The notes under the pieces are model-generated. The model made no database searches. It was not told where the DNA came from and was given only the letters and a program-made list of their open reading frames with translations. Below are positions 1-9,691 of a stretch of 64,000 nucleotides of DNA, piece after piece. Both the position numbers and the translations under genes were made by a program. The DNA comes from Clostridia bacterium. Lineage in GTDB: Bacteria > Bacillota > Clostridia > Oscillospirales > CAG-272. The stretch lies in NCBI GenBank assembly GCA_017453245.1, contig JAFTKM010000009.1:61427-125426 (forward strand), written 5' to 3'. How positions within the stretch are numbered: position 1 is the stretch's first letter; every line of letters starts with the position of its first letter.

Positions 1-338
1 AAGGTCGCGGCTTCGGAGTCATCATCGCGGCGGCTGGTATGGCGGCGCATCTCGCGGGTGTCGTTGCATCAAGAACTACCCTGCCCGTCATCGGAATCCC
101 CTGCAAGTCGACGAATCTCGACGGCCTTGACGCACTCCTCGCAACAGTACAGATGCCCACGGGTATCCCCGTAGCGACCGTGGCAATCGACGGAGCGGGC
201 AACGCCGCACTTCTTGCCGCCGAGATACTCGCCCTCTCGGACGAGGCGCTCGCAAAGAGACTCGAGGACAAGCGCCGCGCGGACACAGAGGCTGTCCTCG
301 CGAAGAACAAAGAAATAGAATCCCAATACAACGTCTGA
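1..338 (+). CDS. purE: N5-carboxyaminoimidazole ribonucleotide mutase PurE (5' end missing)
   Basis: PurE interconverts N5-CAIR and CAIR in de novo purine synthesis in the cytosol. The reading frame is already open at base 3, so only the C-terminal two thirds of a roughly 160-residue enzyme is present. The visible part reads [20 protein letters not shown], which matches the PurE core helix and loop lining the active site, followed by the conserved PVIGIPCKS and the [12 protein letters not shown] strand. It is the first visible gene of a co-directional purine run and purC begins 33 bases after its stop. No PurK is seen, but it could lie upstream. The identification is secure; the start cannot be seen. 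Confidence 0.93.
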   Translation, partial: GRGFGVIIAAAGMAAHLAGVVASRTTLPVIGIPCKSTNLDGLDALLATVQMPTGIPVATVAIDGAGNAALLAAEILALSDEALAKRLEDKRRADTEAVLAKNKEIESQYNV

Positions 339-371
339 AAATATGCTTTAAATACGAAAGGAAAAAAGAAA

Positions 372-1052
372 ATGAAGCTCGTTTACACCGGAAAAACAAA
401 GAACGTATACGCACTCGATAACGGCAATTACCTCCTCAAGTTTAAGGACGACTGCACCGGCAAGGACGGTGTGTTTGATCCCGGCGAGAACTCCGTAGGT
501 CTTACCATCGACGGCGTTGGAGACGTAAATCTCCGTATGTCCATTCACTTCTTCGAGAAGGTCAACGCGGCAGGCATCAAGACTCACTACGTAAGTGCGG
601 ATCTTGCCGACACCACAATGGAGGTCCTCCCCGCAAAGCCCTTTGGTAAGGGACTCGAGGTCATCTGCCGTCACAAGGCAGTAGGTAGCTTCTACCGCCG
701 TTACAGCGACTACATCGAGGAGGGCGCAGACCTTCCCGCATACGTTGAGACCACCTTCAAGAATGACGAGAAGGGCGATCCCCTCGTAACCAAGGACGGC
801 CTCATCGCTCTGGGTGTAATGACCGACAAGCAGTATGACGACGTAAAGCTTATGACTCAGAAGATTACTCAGATCGTAGCTGACGACCTCAAGGCTAAGG
901 GCCTTATCCTCTACGATATCAAGTTCGAGTTCGGCTACGATAAGGACGGCGAGGTTATGCTCATCGACGAGATCTCCTCGGGCAATATGAGAGCGTACAA
1001 GGACGGCAAGTACGTCGATCCCCTCACTCTTTCCAAGCTCTTCTTCGCATAA
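372..1052 (+). CDS. purC: SAICAR synthetase PurC
   Basis: PurC joins aspartate to CAIR with ATP to make SAICAR. The protein has 226 residues, near the compact end for the family (about 235). It opens with [17 protein letters not shown], the nucleotide-binding start of the family, and contains the catalytic-domain segment [20 protein letters not shown], whose acidic residues correspond to the magnesium and ATP site. The start is supported by an AAAGGA-rich stretch 8 to 12 bases upstream. It follows purE and precedes purF in the operon. No PurB is encoded in this window. Confidence 0.95.
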   Translation: MKLVYTGKTKNVYALDNGNYLLKFKDDCTGKDGVFDPGENSVGLTIDGVGDVNLRMSIHFFEKVNAAGIKTHYVSADLADTTMEVLPAKPFGKGLEVICRHKAVGSFYRRYSDYIEEGADLPAYVETTFKNDEKGDPLVTKDGLIALGVMTDKQYDDVKLMTQKITQIVADDLKAKGLILYDIKFEFGYDKDGEVMLIDEISSGNMRAYKDGKYVDPLTLSKLFFA

Positions 1053-1208
1053 GAGGCACCCCGTGGCGTTTTTTCGCCGCATAACACACGTAACCTTACC
1101 CTTTTTAAAGAGGCAAGAGAGATCAACATAAGACGACCTTGGCGCGTGATTTTTTCACACCTCCTCGGCACTTCTCTTGCAGAGCAAAATTAAGAAAGCG
1201 AGACACTA

Positions 1209-2633
1209 ATGGGCGGATTTTTTGGAGCTTGCCGCAATTCGGACGCTATATCCGATGCGTTCTTCGGCACCGATTACCACTCTCACCTCGGAACAAAGAG
1301 AGCGGGAATGGCGGCCTACGACAGTAAGATAGGCCTGCAAAGATCTATACATAATATTGAAAACTCACCCTTCAGAACGAAGTTTGAGCACGTCTTTGAG
1401 GAGATGGAGGGACACAGCGCGATCGGCTGTATCAGCGACTACGCGCCCCAGCCCCTTCTCATCAGATCGAGACTCGGCAAGTACGCCATCGCCACAGTCG
1501 GCGTGGTCAACAACACCGAGGAGCTTGTCGAGAGATACGTCGCCTCGGGTGACGGACAGTTTGACGCAATGACGGGCGGCGCGGTCAACACCACCGAGCT
1601 TATCGCCGCATTGATCAACAAAAAGACGAGCTTCACCGAGGGCATACAGTTTGCCCAGAGCGAGATCGACGGTACCGCCGCGATCCTGATACTGAAGGAG
1701 GGGGGCAACATCATCGCCGCGAGAGACAAGGTCGGCAGACTCCCTCTCGTGATAGGCAAAAGCGAGGACGGCTACTGCGCGACGCTTGAGCCCTTTGCGG
1801 CAACCAAGCTTGATTACGAGCCCGTCAAGGAGCTGCGCGCAGGCGAGATAGTTGAGATAAGCGCTGACGGTATGACCACTCTTTACGAAGGCACCGAGCA
1901 GATGAAGATATGCTCCTTCCTCTGGAGCTACTACGGCTACCCTACCTCAACCTACGAGGGTAAGAACGTTGAGGTAATGCGTTACCGCAACGGAGCGATA
2001 ATGGCAGAAAACGATGCGGCGTGCGGAAAGAACGGCGAGATAGACTACGTCGGCGGTATTCCCGACTCGGGTACCCCCCACGCAATCGGCTACGCAAATA
2101 AGAGCGGCATCCCCTTCGCAAGAGCCTTTATCAAGTACACGCCCACCTGGGCAAGAAGCTTTACCCCCGCAAAGCAATCCGAGAGAAACCGTATTGCGAA
2201 GATGAAGCAGATACCCGTGCACGAGCTTATCGAGGACAAGAATCTGCTCTTTGTCGACGACTCGATCGTACGCGGCACGCAGATACGCGAGACGGTAGAA
2301 TTCCTCTATGAAAACGGCGCAAAGGCGGTGCATATGCGCTCTGCCTGCCCACCCATTATGTACAGCTGTAAATACCTCAACTTCTCAAGAGCTACGGGAG
2401 ATATGGATCTCATAGCGAGAAAGATCATTGCCGAGCTCGAGGGTGACGAGGGTAATAAATACATTCACGAATACAGTGATTTCTCCACAGAGCGCGGCAA
2501 AAAGCTACGCGAAGAGTTGTGTAAGAGACTCCACTTAAAAACAATAGAATTCCAGACACTTGACGGTATAATCAAAGCGATTGGCCTTGAGCCGTGTAAG
2601 CTTTGCACCTACTGTTACACCGGAAAAGAATAA
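1209..2633 (+). CDS. purF: Amidophosphoribosyltransferase PurF, variant lacking the N-terminal catalytic Cys
   Basis: This is the committing enzyme of purine synthesis, making phosphoribosylamine from PRPP. Two domains are visible: an N-terminal Ntn-hydrolase-like glutaminase domain (about residues 1-230) and a C-terminal phosphoribosyltransferase domain with the PRPP loop FVDDSIVRGTQ (about residue 350). Canonical PurF starts with, or is processed to, Cys-Gly. This protein begins MGGFFGACRNSD, so Gly stands where the nucleophile should be. The usual HNGN loop reads VVNNTEEL instead. It ends in a Cys-rich tail (CKLCTYC) that may hold metal. No strong ribosome site is visible. Whether it uses free ammonia, Cys8 or a partner glutaminase is open. 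Confidence 0.88.
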   Translation: MGGFFGACRNSDAISDAFFGTDYHSHLGTKRAGMAAYDSKIGLQRSIHNIENSPFRTKFEHVFEEMEGHSAIGCISDYAPQPLLIRSRLGKYAIATVGVVNNTEELVERYVASGDGQFDAMTGGAVNTTELIAALINKKTSFTEGIQFAQSEIDGTAAILILKEGGNIIAARDKVGRLPLVIGKSEDGYCATLEPFAATKLDYEPVKELRAGEIVEISADGMTTLYEGTEQMKICSFLWSYYGYPTSTYEGKNVEVMRYRNGAIMAENDAACGKNGEIDYVGGIPDSGTPHAIGYANKSGIPFARAFIKYTPTWARSFTPAKQSERNRIAKMKQIPVHELIEDKNLLFVDDSIVRGTQIRETVEFLYENGAKAVHMRSACPPIMYSCKYLNFSRATGDMDLIARKIIAELEGDEGNKYIHEYSDFSTERGKKLREELCKRLHLKTIEFQTLDGIIKAIGLEPCKLCTYCYTGKE

Positions 2634-2654
2634 TTCGAAAGGACTGTAAAAACT

Positions 2655-3698
2655 ATGCATTCTAACTCTAAATCCGAGGCTTACGCACAGGCGGGCGTTG
2701 ATATTACCGCGGGCTATAAGGCCGTTGAGCTTATGAAGGCCCACGTGGCAAGAACCGTTATCTCGAATAAGTCCTCCGACATCGGCGGCTTTGGCGGTCT
2801 TTTCGAGCTTGATATAACCGATATGCCCCACCCCGTGCTCGTTTCCGGCACCGACGGCGTAGGCACCAAGCTTAAGCTCGCCTTCCTTATGGACAAGCAC
2901 GACACCGTGGGTATCGACTGCGTTGCTATGTGCGTTAACGACGTGATCTGCTGCGGCGCGAAGCCCCTCTTCTTCCTTGATTACATCGCGTGCGGAAAGA
3001 ACTATCCCGAGAAGATCGCGGCAATCGTCGGCGGCGTTGCTGAGGGCTGTGTTCAGTCCGGCTGTGAGCTCATCGGCGGAGAGACCGCTGAGATGCCCGG
3101 CTTCTATCCCATCGACGAATACGACCTCGCAGGCTTCACCGTAGGCGCGGTTGACAGATCGAAGGTTATCAACAATAAGCTTATGTGCGAGGGTGACGTG
3201 GTTATCGCTATCCCCTCAAGCGGCGTACACTCCAACGGCTTCTCTCTTGTAAGAAAGGTATTTGACGTTGAGAAGTGCGACCTTAAATCCCCCATCGAGG
3301 AGCTCGGCGGCAAGTCGCTCGGCGAGACTCTCCTTACCCCCACCAAGATCTACGTCAAGCCTATGCTCGCACTTATGAGCGAGGTCACCGTTAAGGGCGT
3401 TTCCCACATCACGGGTGGCGGCTTCTATGAGAATATCCCGAGAAGCATTCCCGACGGACTCGGCGCTAAGATCGACAAGTCCGCAGTAAGAGTGCTCCCC
3501 ATCTTCAAGCTTATCGAGAAGGTTGGCGGCATCACCGAAAGAGATATGTTCAACACCTTCAATATGGGTGTCGGTGTGAGCGTCGTAGTAGCCAAGGAGG
3601 ACGCGGAGCGCGCTCTTGAGATCCTTAAGGCAAACGGCGAGGACGCTTACCTCATCGGTGAAATCATTAATTCCGACGAGAAGATCATTCTTGAGTAA
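2655..3698 (+). CDS. purM: Phosphoribosylformylglycinamidine cyclo-ligase PurM
   Basis: PurM (AIR synthetase) closes the imidazole ring, turning FGAM into AIR with ATP. The 347-residue length is typical. Family segments include [15 protein letters not shown], the [11 protein letters not shown] segment and the C-terminal [13 protein letters not shown]. It starts 21 bases after purF with an AAAGGA ribosome site and is followed by purN at 24 bases, so it is co-transcribed. Nothing unusual was seen. Confidence 0.96.
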   Translation: MHSNSKSEAYAQAGVDITAGYKAVELMKAHVARTVISNKSSDIGGFGGLFELDITDMPHPVLVSGTDGVGTKLKLAFLMDKHDTVGIDCVAMCVNDVICCGAKPLFFLDYIACGKNYPEKIAAIVGGVAEGCVQSGCELIGGETAEMPGFYPIDEYDLAGFTVGAVDRSKVINNKLMCEGDVVIAIPSSGVHSNGFSLVRKVFDVEKCDLKSPIEELGGKSLGETLLTPTKIYVKPMLALMSEVTVKGVSHITGGGFYENIPRSIPDGLGAKIDKSAVRVLPIFKLIEKVGGITERDMFNTFNMGVGVSVVVAKEDAERALEILKANGEDAYLIGEIINSDEKIILE

Positions 3699-3722
3699 TA
3701 CCGTAAAAACGGAGTAAATACT

Positions 3723-4334
3723 ATGGAAAAAATAAAGGTTGCCGTGCTCGTTTCGGGCGGCGGCACTAACCTCGGCGCTCTCATCGAAGCCGAGAAGAAA
3801 GGTATAATCAAAAGCGGCAAGCTTTCCCTCGTTATCTCCAATAAGGTCGGAGCCTACGCGCTTGAGCGCGCAAAGGCGGCAGGTATCGAGGCTCTCACCG
3901 TGACAAAGGCGGAGTGCGGCTCTCAGGAGGCGTTTGAGGATAGACTCATCATGGAGCTTCAGTCACGCGGCATCGAGCTTATCGTGCTTGCGGGATTTAT
4001 GGCTATACTCTCCGAAAAATTCACCCGCGCATTCGACGGAAGGATCATCAACGTACATCCCTCCCTTATTCCCTCCTTCTGCGGCAAGGGCTTCTACGGT
4101 CTCAGAGTCCACGAGGCGGCGCTTGAATACGGAGTCAAGGTGACGGGCGCTACCGTCCACTACGTCAACGAGATCCCCGACGGAGGCAAAATTATTTTGC
4201 AAAAGAGCGTTTCCATAAAGGAAGGCGATACTCCCGAGGTGCTCCAAAGACGCGTTATGGAAAAGGCTGAATGGATCATTCTGCCTAAGGCTTGCGAGCT
4301 CGTATCCAAGAGACTTCTCTCGGAACGAGTATGA
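3723..4334 (+). CDS. purN: Phosphoribosylglycinamide formyltransferase PurN
   Basis: PurN transfers a formyl group from 10-formyl-tetrahydrofolate to GAR. It has 203 residues with the N-terminal VLVSGGGTNLGALI phosphate loop, the catalytic INVHPSLIPSF segment (Asn and His) and the late Asp in the NEIPDGGKII segment. The stretch after HPSLIP reads SFCGKGFYGLRVHEAAL rather than the enterobacterial version, a variant I associate with anaerobes. Its cofactor would be supplied by the fhs product encoded in the same run. Confidence 0.94.
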   Translation: MEKIKVAVLVSGGGTNLGALIEAEKKGIIKSGKLSLVISNKVGAYALERAKAAGIEALTVTKAECGSQEAFEDRLIMELQSRGIELIVLAGFMAILSEKFTRAFDGRIINVHPSLIPSFCGKGFYGLRVHEAALEYGVKVTGATVHYVNEIPDGGKIILQKSVSIKEGDTPEVLQRRVMEKAEWIILPKACELVSKRLLSERV

Positions 4335-4360
4335 AAATGTTAACTTAAGATTACAATTAT

Positions 4361-6466
4361 ATGACTAACAGAGAAAAGATTACCGATAACTTCGGCGTTA
4401 TGCTTTTTAGCGAGCACGTAATGAAGGAAAGGCTCACCCCCACCGCATACGAGTCGGTAAGACTCGCCAAGGAGAGAGGCACTCCCCTCTCTCACGAGGT
4501 TGCAAAATGCGTAGCCAAGGCTATGCTTGAGTGGGCAGTCGAGCACGGAGCAACACATTATACACACTGGTTCCAGCCTATGACGGGCATTACAGCTGAA
4601 AAGCACGATGCCTTCATAGAGCCTCACAAGATAACGAAGGAGCCCATACTCAAGCTGTCCGAGAGATCGCTTGTCAAGGGCGAGGCAGACGCATCGAGCT
4701 TCCCCTCGGGAGGCCTCAGAGCAACCTTCGAGGCAAGAGGCTATACCGCCTGGGACCCCACCTCCTACGCCTTCGTCAAGGACGGAAGTCTGTATATACC
4801 CACAGCCTTCTGCTCATACGGCGGCGAGGCGCTTGACAAAAAAACTCCCCTCCTTCGCTCGATAGACGCACTCAACGTGCAGGCAATGAGAATACTCCGC
4901 CTCTTCGGTGACGAGAAAACCAAAAGAGTTATTCCGACCGTCGGCGCGGAGCAGGAATACTTCCTTATTGACAAGAGCGTATATGAGAAAAGAGTCGACC
5001 TCATTCATTGCGGCCGCACCCTCTTCGGCGCCCGTCCCACCAAGGGGCAGGAGCTCGAGGACCACTACTACGGCTCGATAAAGCCTAGAGTCGCCGCATT
5101 TATGAAGGAGCTTGACACGGAGCTCTGGAGAATGGGTATATACGCCAAGACCAAGCACAACGAGGCGGCACCCGCTCAGCACGAGCTGGCGTGTATATAC
5201 GAATCCTCAAACGTCGCCACCGACCAGAATCAGATAGTTATGGACCTTATGAAGTCCATAGCCGGCAAGCACGACCTCGTCTGCCTTCTGCACGAGAAGC
5301 CCTTTGCCTCTGTCAGCGGCAGCGGAAAGCATAACAACTGGTCATTGTCCACCGACTCGGGCGAGAATATTTTTGAGCCGGGCGCTACCCCCAACGATAA
5401 CGCTCGCTTCTTACTCTTCCTCCTCGCGGTAATATCCGCCGTGGACAAGCATCAGGACCTGCTCAGAATAAGCATTGCCTCCGCGGGTAACGACCACCGT
5501 CTCGGCGCATCCGAGGCTCCCCCCGCCATTGTATCCATCTATCTTGGCGAGGAGCTCGAAGCTATTCTCGACGCTATCGAGCGAGGTGAAAGCTATCACG
5601 CGAGCGGCTCCTCCGAGCTCAAGGTCGGTATCTCTACTCTCCCCACGATACAAAAGGACTCCACCGACAGAAACAGGACGTCTCCCTTTGCATTCACGGG
5701 TAATAAATTTGAATTCCGTATGGTTGGCGCGCCGGCAAATATCGGCTGTCCCAACTTCATCATAAACACTATCGTCGCGGATGAGCTTCGCGCCTTTGCG
5801 GACGAGCTTGAGGGCAAAGGCGACTTAAACACCGCGCTCTCCGAGCTCTTCAGAAAAACGGTAAAGGCTCACAAGAGGATCATTTACAGCGGCAACAGCT
5901 ATTCCGACGAGTGGCGCCGCGAGGCGGCAAGACGAGGCCTTCTGAATCTTGAATCAACGCCCGACGCGCTTCTTCACTATCCCGACAAAAAGAACGTTAC
6001 GCTCTTTGAGAGTCACAGCGTGCTCACCGAGAGCGAGATATGCTCCCGCGGAGAAATACTGCTTGAAAACTATGCGAAAACGGTACACATCGAGGCGCTC
6101 ACCGCCCTTGATATGGCAAGAATGGAAATTCTGCCGAGCATAGTGAAATATCAGGACTTCCTCCTTGCGGAGATCATAAAAAAGAAGAGCTTCCCCGCCC
6201 TCAGCGCAAGACCCGAGGAGGATCTTGTATCTCGCATTTCATCTCATCTCGACAGCTTCTACTCCGAGCTTTTGCTCCTTGAGGAAAGTCTCGAGAAATA
6301 TCCCGCATCCGCTTCCGCAAGGGAGAGAGCCTTCTATTCAAAGGACAAGCTCCTTGCCTCTATGGAGAGGCTCAGAGGCAGCGCCGACAGAATGGAGCTT
6401 CTGATAGGAAAAGAGTTCTTACCGTACCCCTCTTACGAGGATATTCTATACAGTGTCAAATATTAA
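4361..6466 (+). CDS. glnN: Type III glutamine synthetase
   Basis: This enzyme makes glutamine from glutamate, ammonia and ATP. At 701 residues it has the size of GSIII, much larger than GSI (about 450). Diagnostic segments are FPSGGLRATFEARGYTAWDP near residue 110, EQEYFLID near 200 for metal binding, KHNEAAPAQHELACIYE near 270 and SGSGKHNNWSLST near 320. It sits inside the purine run between purN and the IMP cyclohydrolase, with 13 bases from its stop to the next start. This placement suggests local supply of glutamine for PurL and other amidotransferases, which is an inference. Confidence 0.95.
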   Translation: MTNREKITDNFGVMLFSEHVMKERLTPTAYESVRLAKERGTPLSHEVAKCVAKAMLEWAVEHGATHYTHWFQPMTGITAEKHDAFIEPHKITKEPILKLSERSLVKGEADASSFPSGGLRATFEARGYTAWDPTSYAFVKDGSLYIPTAFCSYGGEALDKKTPLLRSIDALNVQAMRILRLFGDEKTKRVIPTVGAEQEYFLIDKSVYEKRVDLIHCGRTLFGARPTKGQELEDHYYGSIKPRVAAFMKELDTELWRMGIYAKTKHNEAAPAQHELACIYESSNVATDQNQIVMDLMKSIAGKHDLVCLLHEKPFASVSGSGKHNNWSLSTDSGENIFEPGATPNDNARFLLFLLAVISAVDKHQDLLRISIASAGNDHRLGASEAPPAIVSIYLGEELEAILDAIERGESYHASGSSELKVGISTLPTIQKDSTDRNRTSPFAFTGNKFEFRMVGAPANIGCPNFIINTIVADELRAFADELEGKGDLNTALSELFRKTVKAHKRIIYSGNSYSDEWRREAARRGLLNLESTPDALLHYPDKKNVTLFESHSVLTESEICSRGEILLENYAKTVHIEALTALDMARMEILPSIVKYQDFLLAEIIKKKSFPALSARPEEDLVSRISSHLDSFYSELLLLEESLEKYPASASARERAFYSKDKLLASMERLRGSADRMELLIGKEFLPYPSYEDILYSVKY

Positions 6467-6479
6467 GGAGTTTTTGCAA

Positions 6480-7199
6480 ATGAATATTTACAAAATTAAC
6501 GATATAGGCGAGCTTATTAAGGATAACCCTTATGTAGGCAGAGGAATTGTTATCGGCAAAACCGAGGACGCAGAATGTGCTGTGAGCGCATACTTCATTA
6601 TGGGCAGAAGCAACAATTCGAGAAACCGTGTCTTTGTAAAGCACGGCGGCGACCTCTACACCGAGCCCTATGACGCAAGCAAGGTTGAGGATCCCTCGCT
6701 CATCATCTACGCGGCGGTAAGAGAGACCGCGGGCGGACTTATCGTAACCAACGGTGACCAGACGGATACCGTATGGGATGGACTTAACAAGGGCCTCTCC
6801 TTCTCCGACTCCTTGAAGAGCCGCGAGTTTGAGCCCGACGCTCCCAACCTCACTCCCCGTATCAGCGGATACATAACCTTCGGCGAGGGTGACTTCACCT
6901 ATGAGATGAGCATACTCAAGTCTGCCGACCCCCTCGGCACGGCTTGTAACCGCTACACCTTCTCCTATCCCTCCCTCTCAGGTCTTGGCCACTTCATCCA
7001 CACCTACGTGACCGACGGCAATCCTATCCCCACCTTCCAGGGCGAGCCCGAGAGAGTCGCTATCCCCAACGACATCGACGCCTTCACAAATAACCTTTGG
7101 GCAAACCTCAACGAGGATAACAAGATCTCCCTTTACGTAAGATACACCAACCTCGCAAACGGCGAGATCACCGAAAGACTTATCAACAAAAATTCCTGA
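6480..7199 (+). CDS. purO: IMP cyclohydrolase, PurO-type
   Basis: The protein closes the purine ring, converting FAICAR to IMP, the last step of the pathway. It matches the PF07826 family by its N-terminal half: a stretch NPYVGRGIVIGKT, then AVSAYFIMGRSNNSRNR, which is the Ntn-fold PurO signature, and a C-terminal NDIDAFTNNLWANLN. The ATG at 6480 is chosen over an upstream GTG at 6453 because AAGGAG lies 9 bases before it (6465-6470). The product has 239 residues. It replaces the MGS-like cyclohydrolase domain missing from the adjacent AICAR transformylase. Confidence 0.85.
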   Translation: MNIYKINDIGELIKDNPYVGRGIVIGKTEDAECAVSAYFIMGRSNNSRNRVFVKHGGDLYTEPYDASKVEDPSLIIYAAVRETAGGLIVTNGDQTDTVWDGLNKGLSFSDSLKSREFEPDAPNLTPRISGYITFGEGDFTYEMSILKSADPLGTACNRYTFSYPSLSGLGHFIHTYVTDGNPIPTFQGEPERVAIPNDIDAFTNNLWANLNEDNKISLYVRYTNLANGEITERLINKNS

Positions 7200-7214
7200 A
7201 AGGAGCATTGACCA

Positions 7215-8402
7215 ATGAAAGAATTCGAACTCAAATACGGCTGTAACCCCAATCAGAAGCCCTCTAAGATCTATATGCACGACGGCTCCGAGCTCCCTAT
7301 CGAGATCCTTTCGGGAAGACCCGGATACATCAACTTCCTCGACGCCTTCAACTCCTGGCAGCTTGTTAAGGAAATAAAGGAAGCGATCGGCATGCCCGCC
7401 GCGGCAAGCTTTAAACACGTATCTCCCACCGCGGCGGCTATCGGTAAGCCCCTCTCCGACGCGCTCAAGAAGGCGTGCTTCGTAGACGACATCGAGGGCC
7501 TTGACGACTCTCCCCTTGCCTGCGCTTACGCAAGAGCGAGAGGCACCGACAGAATGTCCTCCTTCGGCGACTGGATCGCTCTCTCCGACGAGTGCGACCT
7601 CACCACTGCCAAGATCATCAGCCGCGAGGTATCCGACGGAATAATCGCTCCCTCTTACTCTCCCGAGGCTCTCGAGCTTCTCAAGGCAAAGAGAAAGGGC
7701 GCTTACAACATCGTAAGGATCGATCCCGACTTCGTACCCGCTGAGGTTGAGAGAAAGCAGGTATTCGGCATCACCTTTGAGCAGGGCAGAAACAACTTCA
7801 AGATCGACCGTGAGCTTCTTTCCAACGTAGTTACCGCTAACAAGGAGCTCCCCGACGAGGCAAGGATCGATATGATCATCGCTCTCATAACACTTAAATA
7901 CACTCAGTCAAACTCGGTATGCTTTGCCAAGGACGGTCAGGCTATCGGCGTTGGCGCAGGTCAGCAGTCGAGAATACATTGTACCCGTCTTGCGGGCGAC
8001 AAGGCAGACCTCTGGCACCTTCGCCAGAGCGAGAGAGTCCTCTCCCTCAAGTTTGCTGACGGAATCGGCAGGCCCGACAAGAACAATATAATCGACCTCT
8101 ATCTCTCCGACAGAGATTCGGACACCGTGCTCGGTGACGACGTATGGCAGAACTACTTCTCCGAAAGACCCGAGCCCTTCACCAGAGAGGAAAAGGACGC
8201 ATATCTTGCAACCATCAAGGGTGTCACCGTAGGCTCTGACGCATTCTTCCCCTTCGCGGACAATATTGACCGTGCGGCAAAGAGCGGCGTATCCTACATC
8301 GCGGAGCCCGGCGGATCTATCCGCGACAATCTCGTTATCGAGGCGGCAGATAAGTACGGTATGGTAATGTCCTTCACCGGAATGAGACTCTTCCATCATT
8401 AA
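7215..8402 (+). CDS. purH: Stand-alone AICAR formyltransferase (C-terminal half of PurH)
   Basis: It transfers formyl from 10-formyl-THF to AICAR, giving FAICAR. The protein starts directly with KYGCNPNQKPSKIY, equivalent to the RYGxNPHQ motif that opens the transformylase domain of normal PurH. Catalytic Lys-His is in SFKHVSPTAAA. The C-terminus has GSDAFFPFADNIDRAAKSG and ends near FTGMRLFHH, the usual end of PurH. At 395 residues it lacks the roughly 130-200-residue N-terminal IMP cyclohydrolase domain. That activity is supplied by the PurO-type gene 15 bases upstream. AAAGGAG precedes the start. Confidence 0.92.
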   Translation: MKEFELKYGCNPNQKPSKIYMHDGSELPIEILSGRPGYINFLDAFNSWQLVKEIKEAIGMPAAASFKHVSPTAAAIGKPLSDALKKACFVDDIEGLDDSPLACAYARARGTDRMSSFGDWIALSDECDLTTAKIISREVSDGIIAPSYSPEALELLKAKRKGAYNIVRIDPDFVPAEVERKQVFGITFEQGRNNFKIDRELLSNVVTANKELPDEARIDMIIALITLKYTQSNSVCFAKDGQAIGVGAGQQSRIHCTRLAGDKADLWHLRQSERVLSLKFADGIGRPDKNNIIDLYLSDRDSDTVLGDDVWQNYFSERPEPFTREEKDAYLATIKGVTVGSDAFFPFADNIDRAAKSGVSYIAEPGGSIRDNLVIEAADKYGMVMSFTGMRLFHH

Positions 8403-8419
8403 TTCATAAGGAGCAGCAA

Positions 8420-9688
8420 ATGAAGGTTTTGGTTGTTGGCGGCGGCGGACGCGAGCACGCTATAATAAAATCGGTAAAGAATAACAAGGACGTTGACGTC
8501 ATCTATGCTCTGCCCGGCAACGGCGGTATTGCGAGTGACGCGATCTGTGTTGATATAGGCACAAAGGATATCGGCGGCATAGTAGACTTCGCCAAAGGAA
8601 ACGGCATTGACTACGCGATAGTCGCTCCCGACGATCCTCTTGTGCTCGGCGCTGTCGACGCGCTTGAGGCTGCAGGTATTCCCTGCTTTGGCCCGAATAA
8701 GGCGGCCGCTATAATCGAGGGAAGCAAGGCGTTCTCCAAGGAGCTTATGAAAAAGTACGGTATCCCCACCGCGGCGTATGAGACCTTCTCTGACGAGGAA
8801 AAGGCTCTTAGCTATCTTGACACCGTGTCCTTCCCCACCGTGATCAAGGCGGACGGACTCGCGCTCGGTAAGGGCGTTATCATCGCGGGGAACAAGGCCG
8901 AGGCGGTCGATGCAGTAAGGTCAATGATGTCAGGCGGCGTGTTCGGCGAGAGCGGCAAGCGTGTTATCATCGAGGAGTTCCTCGAGGGTCCCGAGGTTTC
9001 CGTCCTCGCATTCACCGACGGAAGGTGCGTAGTACCTATGGTCTCCTCTATGGATCATAAGAGAGCGCACGACGGTGACGAGGGCCTCAACACGGGCGGT
9101 ATGGGAACGATCGCTCCCAACCCCTACTACACCGACGAAATTAAAGAGATCTGTATGAGCAAGATCTTCTTACCAACCATAAACGCAATGAAGGCTGAGG
9201 GCAGGACCTTCAAGGGCTGTCTCTACTTCGGACTTATGATAACCAAGAACGGACCGAAGGTCATTGAGTACAACTGCCGCTTCGGCGATCCCGAGACTCA
9301 GGTAGTGCTTCCCCTTCTTAAGACCGACCTTCTCACCGTTATGCAGGCGGTGACCGAGGAGAGGCTCTCCGAGTGCAAGGTTGAATTCTCGCAGGGCTCC
9401 GCGTGCTGTGTCATTATGGCATCAAAGGGCTATCCCGAGAAGTACGACAAGGGCTTTGAGATAACCATTCCCGACGAGATCAAGGATAACGTATACGTTG
9501 CGGGAGCGGCTCTTAAGGACGGTAAGCTCGTCACCTCAGGCGGACGAGTCCTCGGTGTAACAAAGACCGAGGAGTGCCTCGAGGATGCAATCAAGGGCGC
9601 TTACTCACTCGTTGAAAAAATACATTTTGAAAATGCGTTCTATCGCCACGATATAGGAGCGAGAGCTCTTTTAGCTAAAGGAGAGTAA
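8420..9688 (+). CDS. purD: Phosphoribosylamine-glycine ligase PurD
   Basis: PurD joins glycine to phosphoribosylamine with ATP. The 422-residue ATP-grasp enzyme shows VLVVGGGGREHAI at the start, FPTVIKADGLALGKGVI in the ATP-binding core, HKRAHDGDEGLNTGGMGT near residue 215 and EYNCRFGDPETQV near 290. AAGGAGCAGCAA precedes the ATG. Its stop is three bases from the purL start, indicating translational coupling. It uses the unstable product of PurF. Confidence 0.96.
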   Translation: MKVLVVGGGGREHAIIKSVKNNKDVDVIYALPGNGGIASDAICVDIGTKDIGGIVDFAKGNGIDYAIVAPDDPLVLGAVDALEAAGIPCFGPNKAAAIIEGSKAFSKELMKKYGIPTAAYETFSDEEKALSYLDTVSFPTVIKADGLALGKGVIIAGNKAEAVDAVRSMMSGGVFGESGKRVIIEEFLEGPEVSVLAFTDGRCVVPMVSSMDHKRAHDGDEGLNTGGMGTIAPNPYYTDEIKEICMSKIFLPTINAMKAEGRTFKGCLYFGLMITKNGPKVIEYNCRFGDPETQVVLPLLKTDLLTVMQAVTEERLSECKVEFSQGSACCVIMASKGYPEKYDKGFEITIPDEIKDNVYVAGAALKDGKLVTSGGRVLGVTKTEECLEDAIKGAYSLVEKIHFENAFYRHDIGARALLAKGE

Positions 9689-9691
9689 ACT

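Noticed and set aside
1053-1208. Purine riboswitch or leader upstream of purF
   Set aside because: A 156-base gap exists, but I see no purine-aptamer core or terminator/antiterminator pair.
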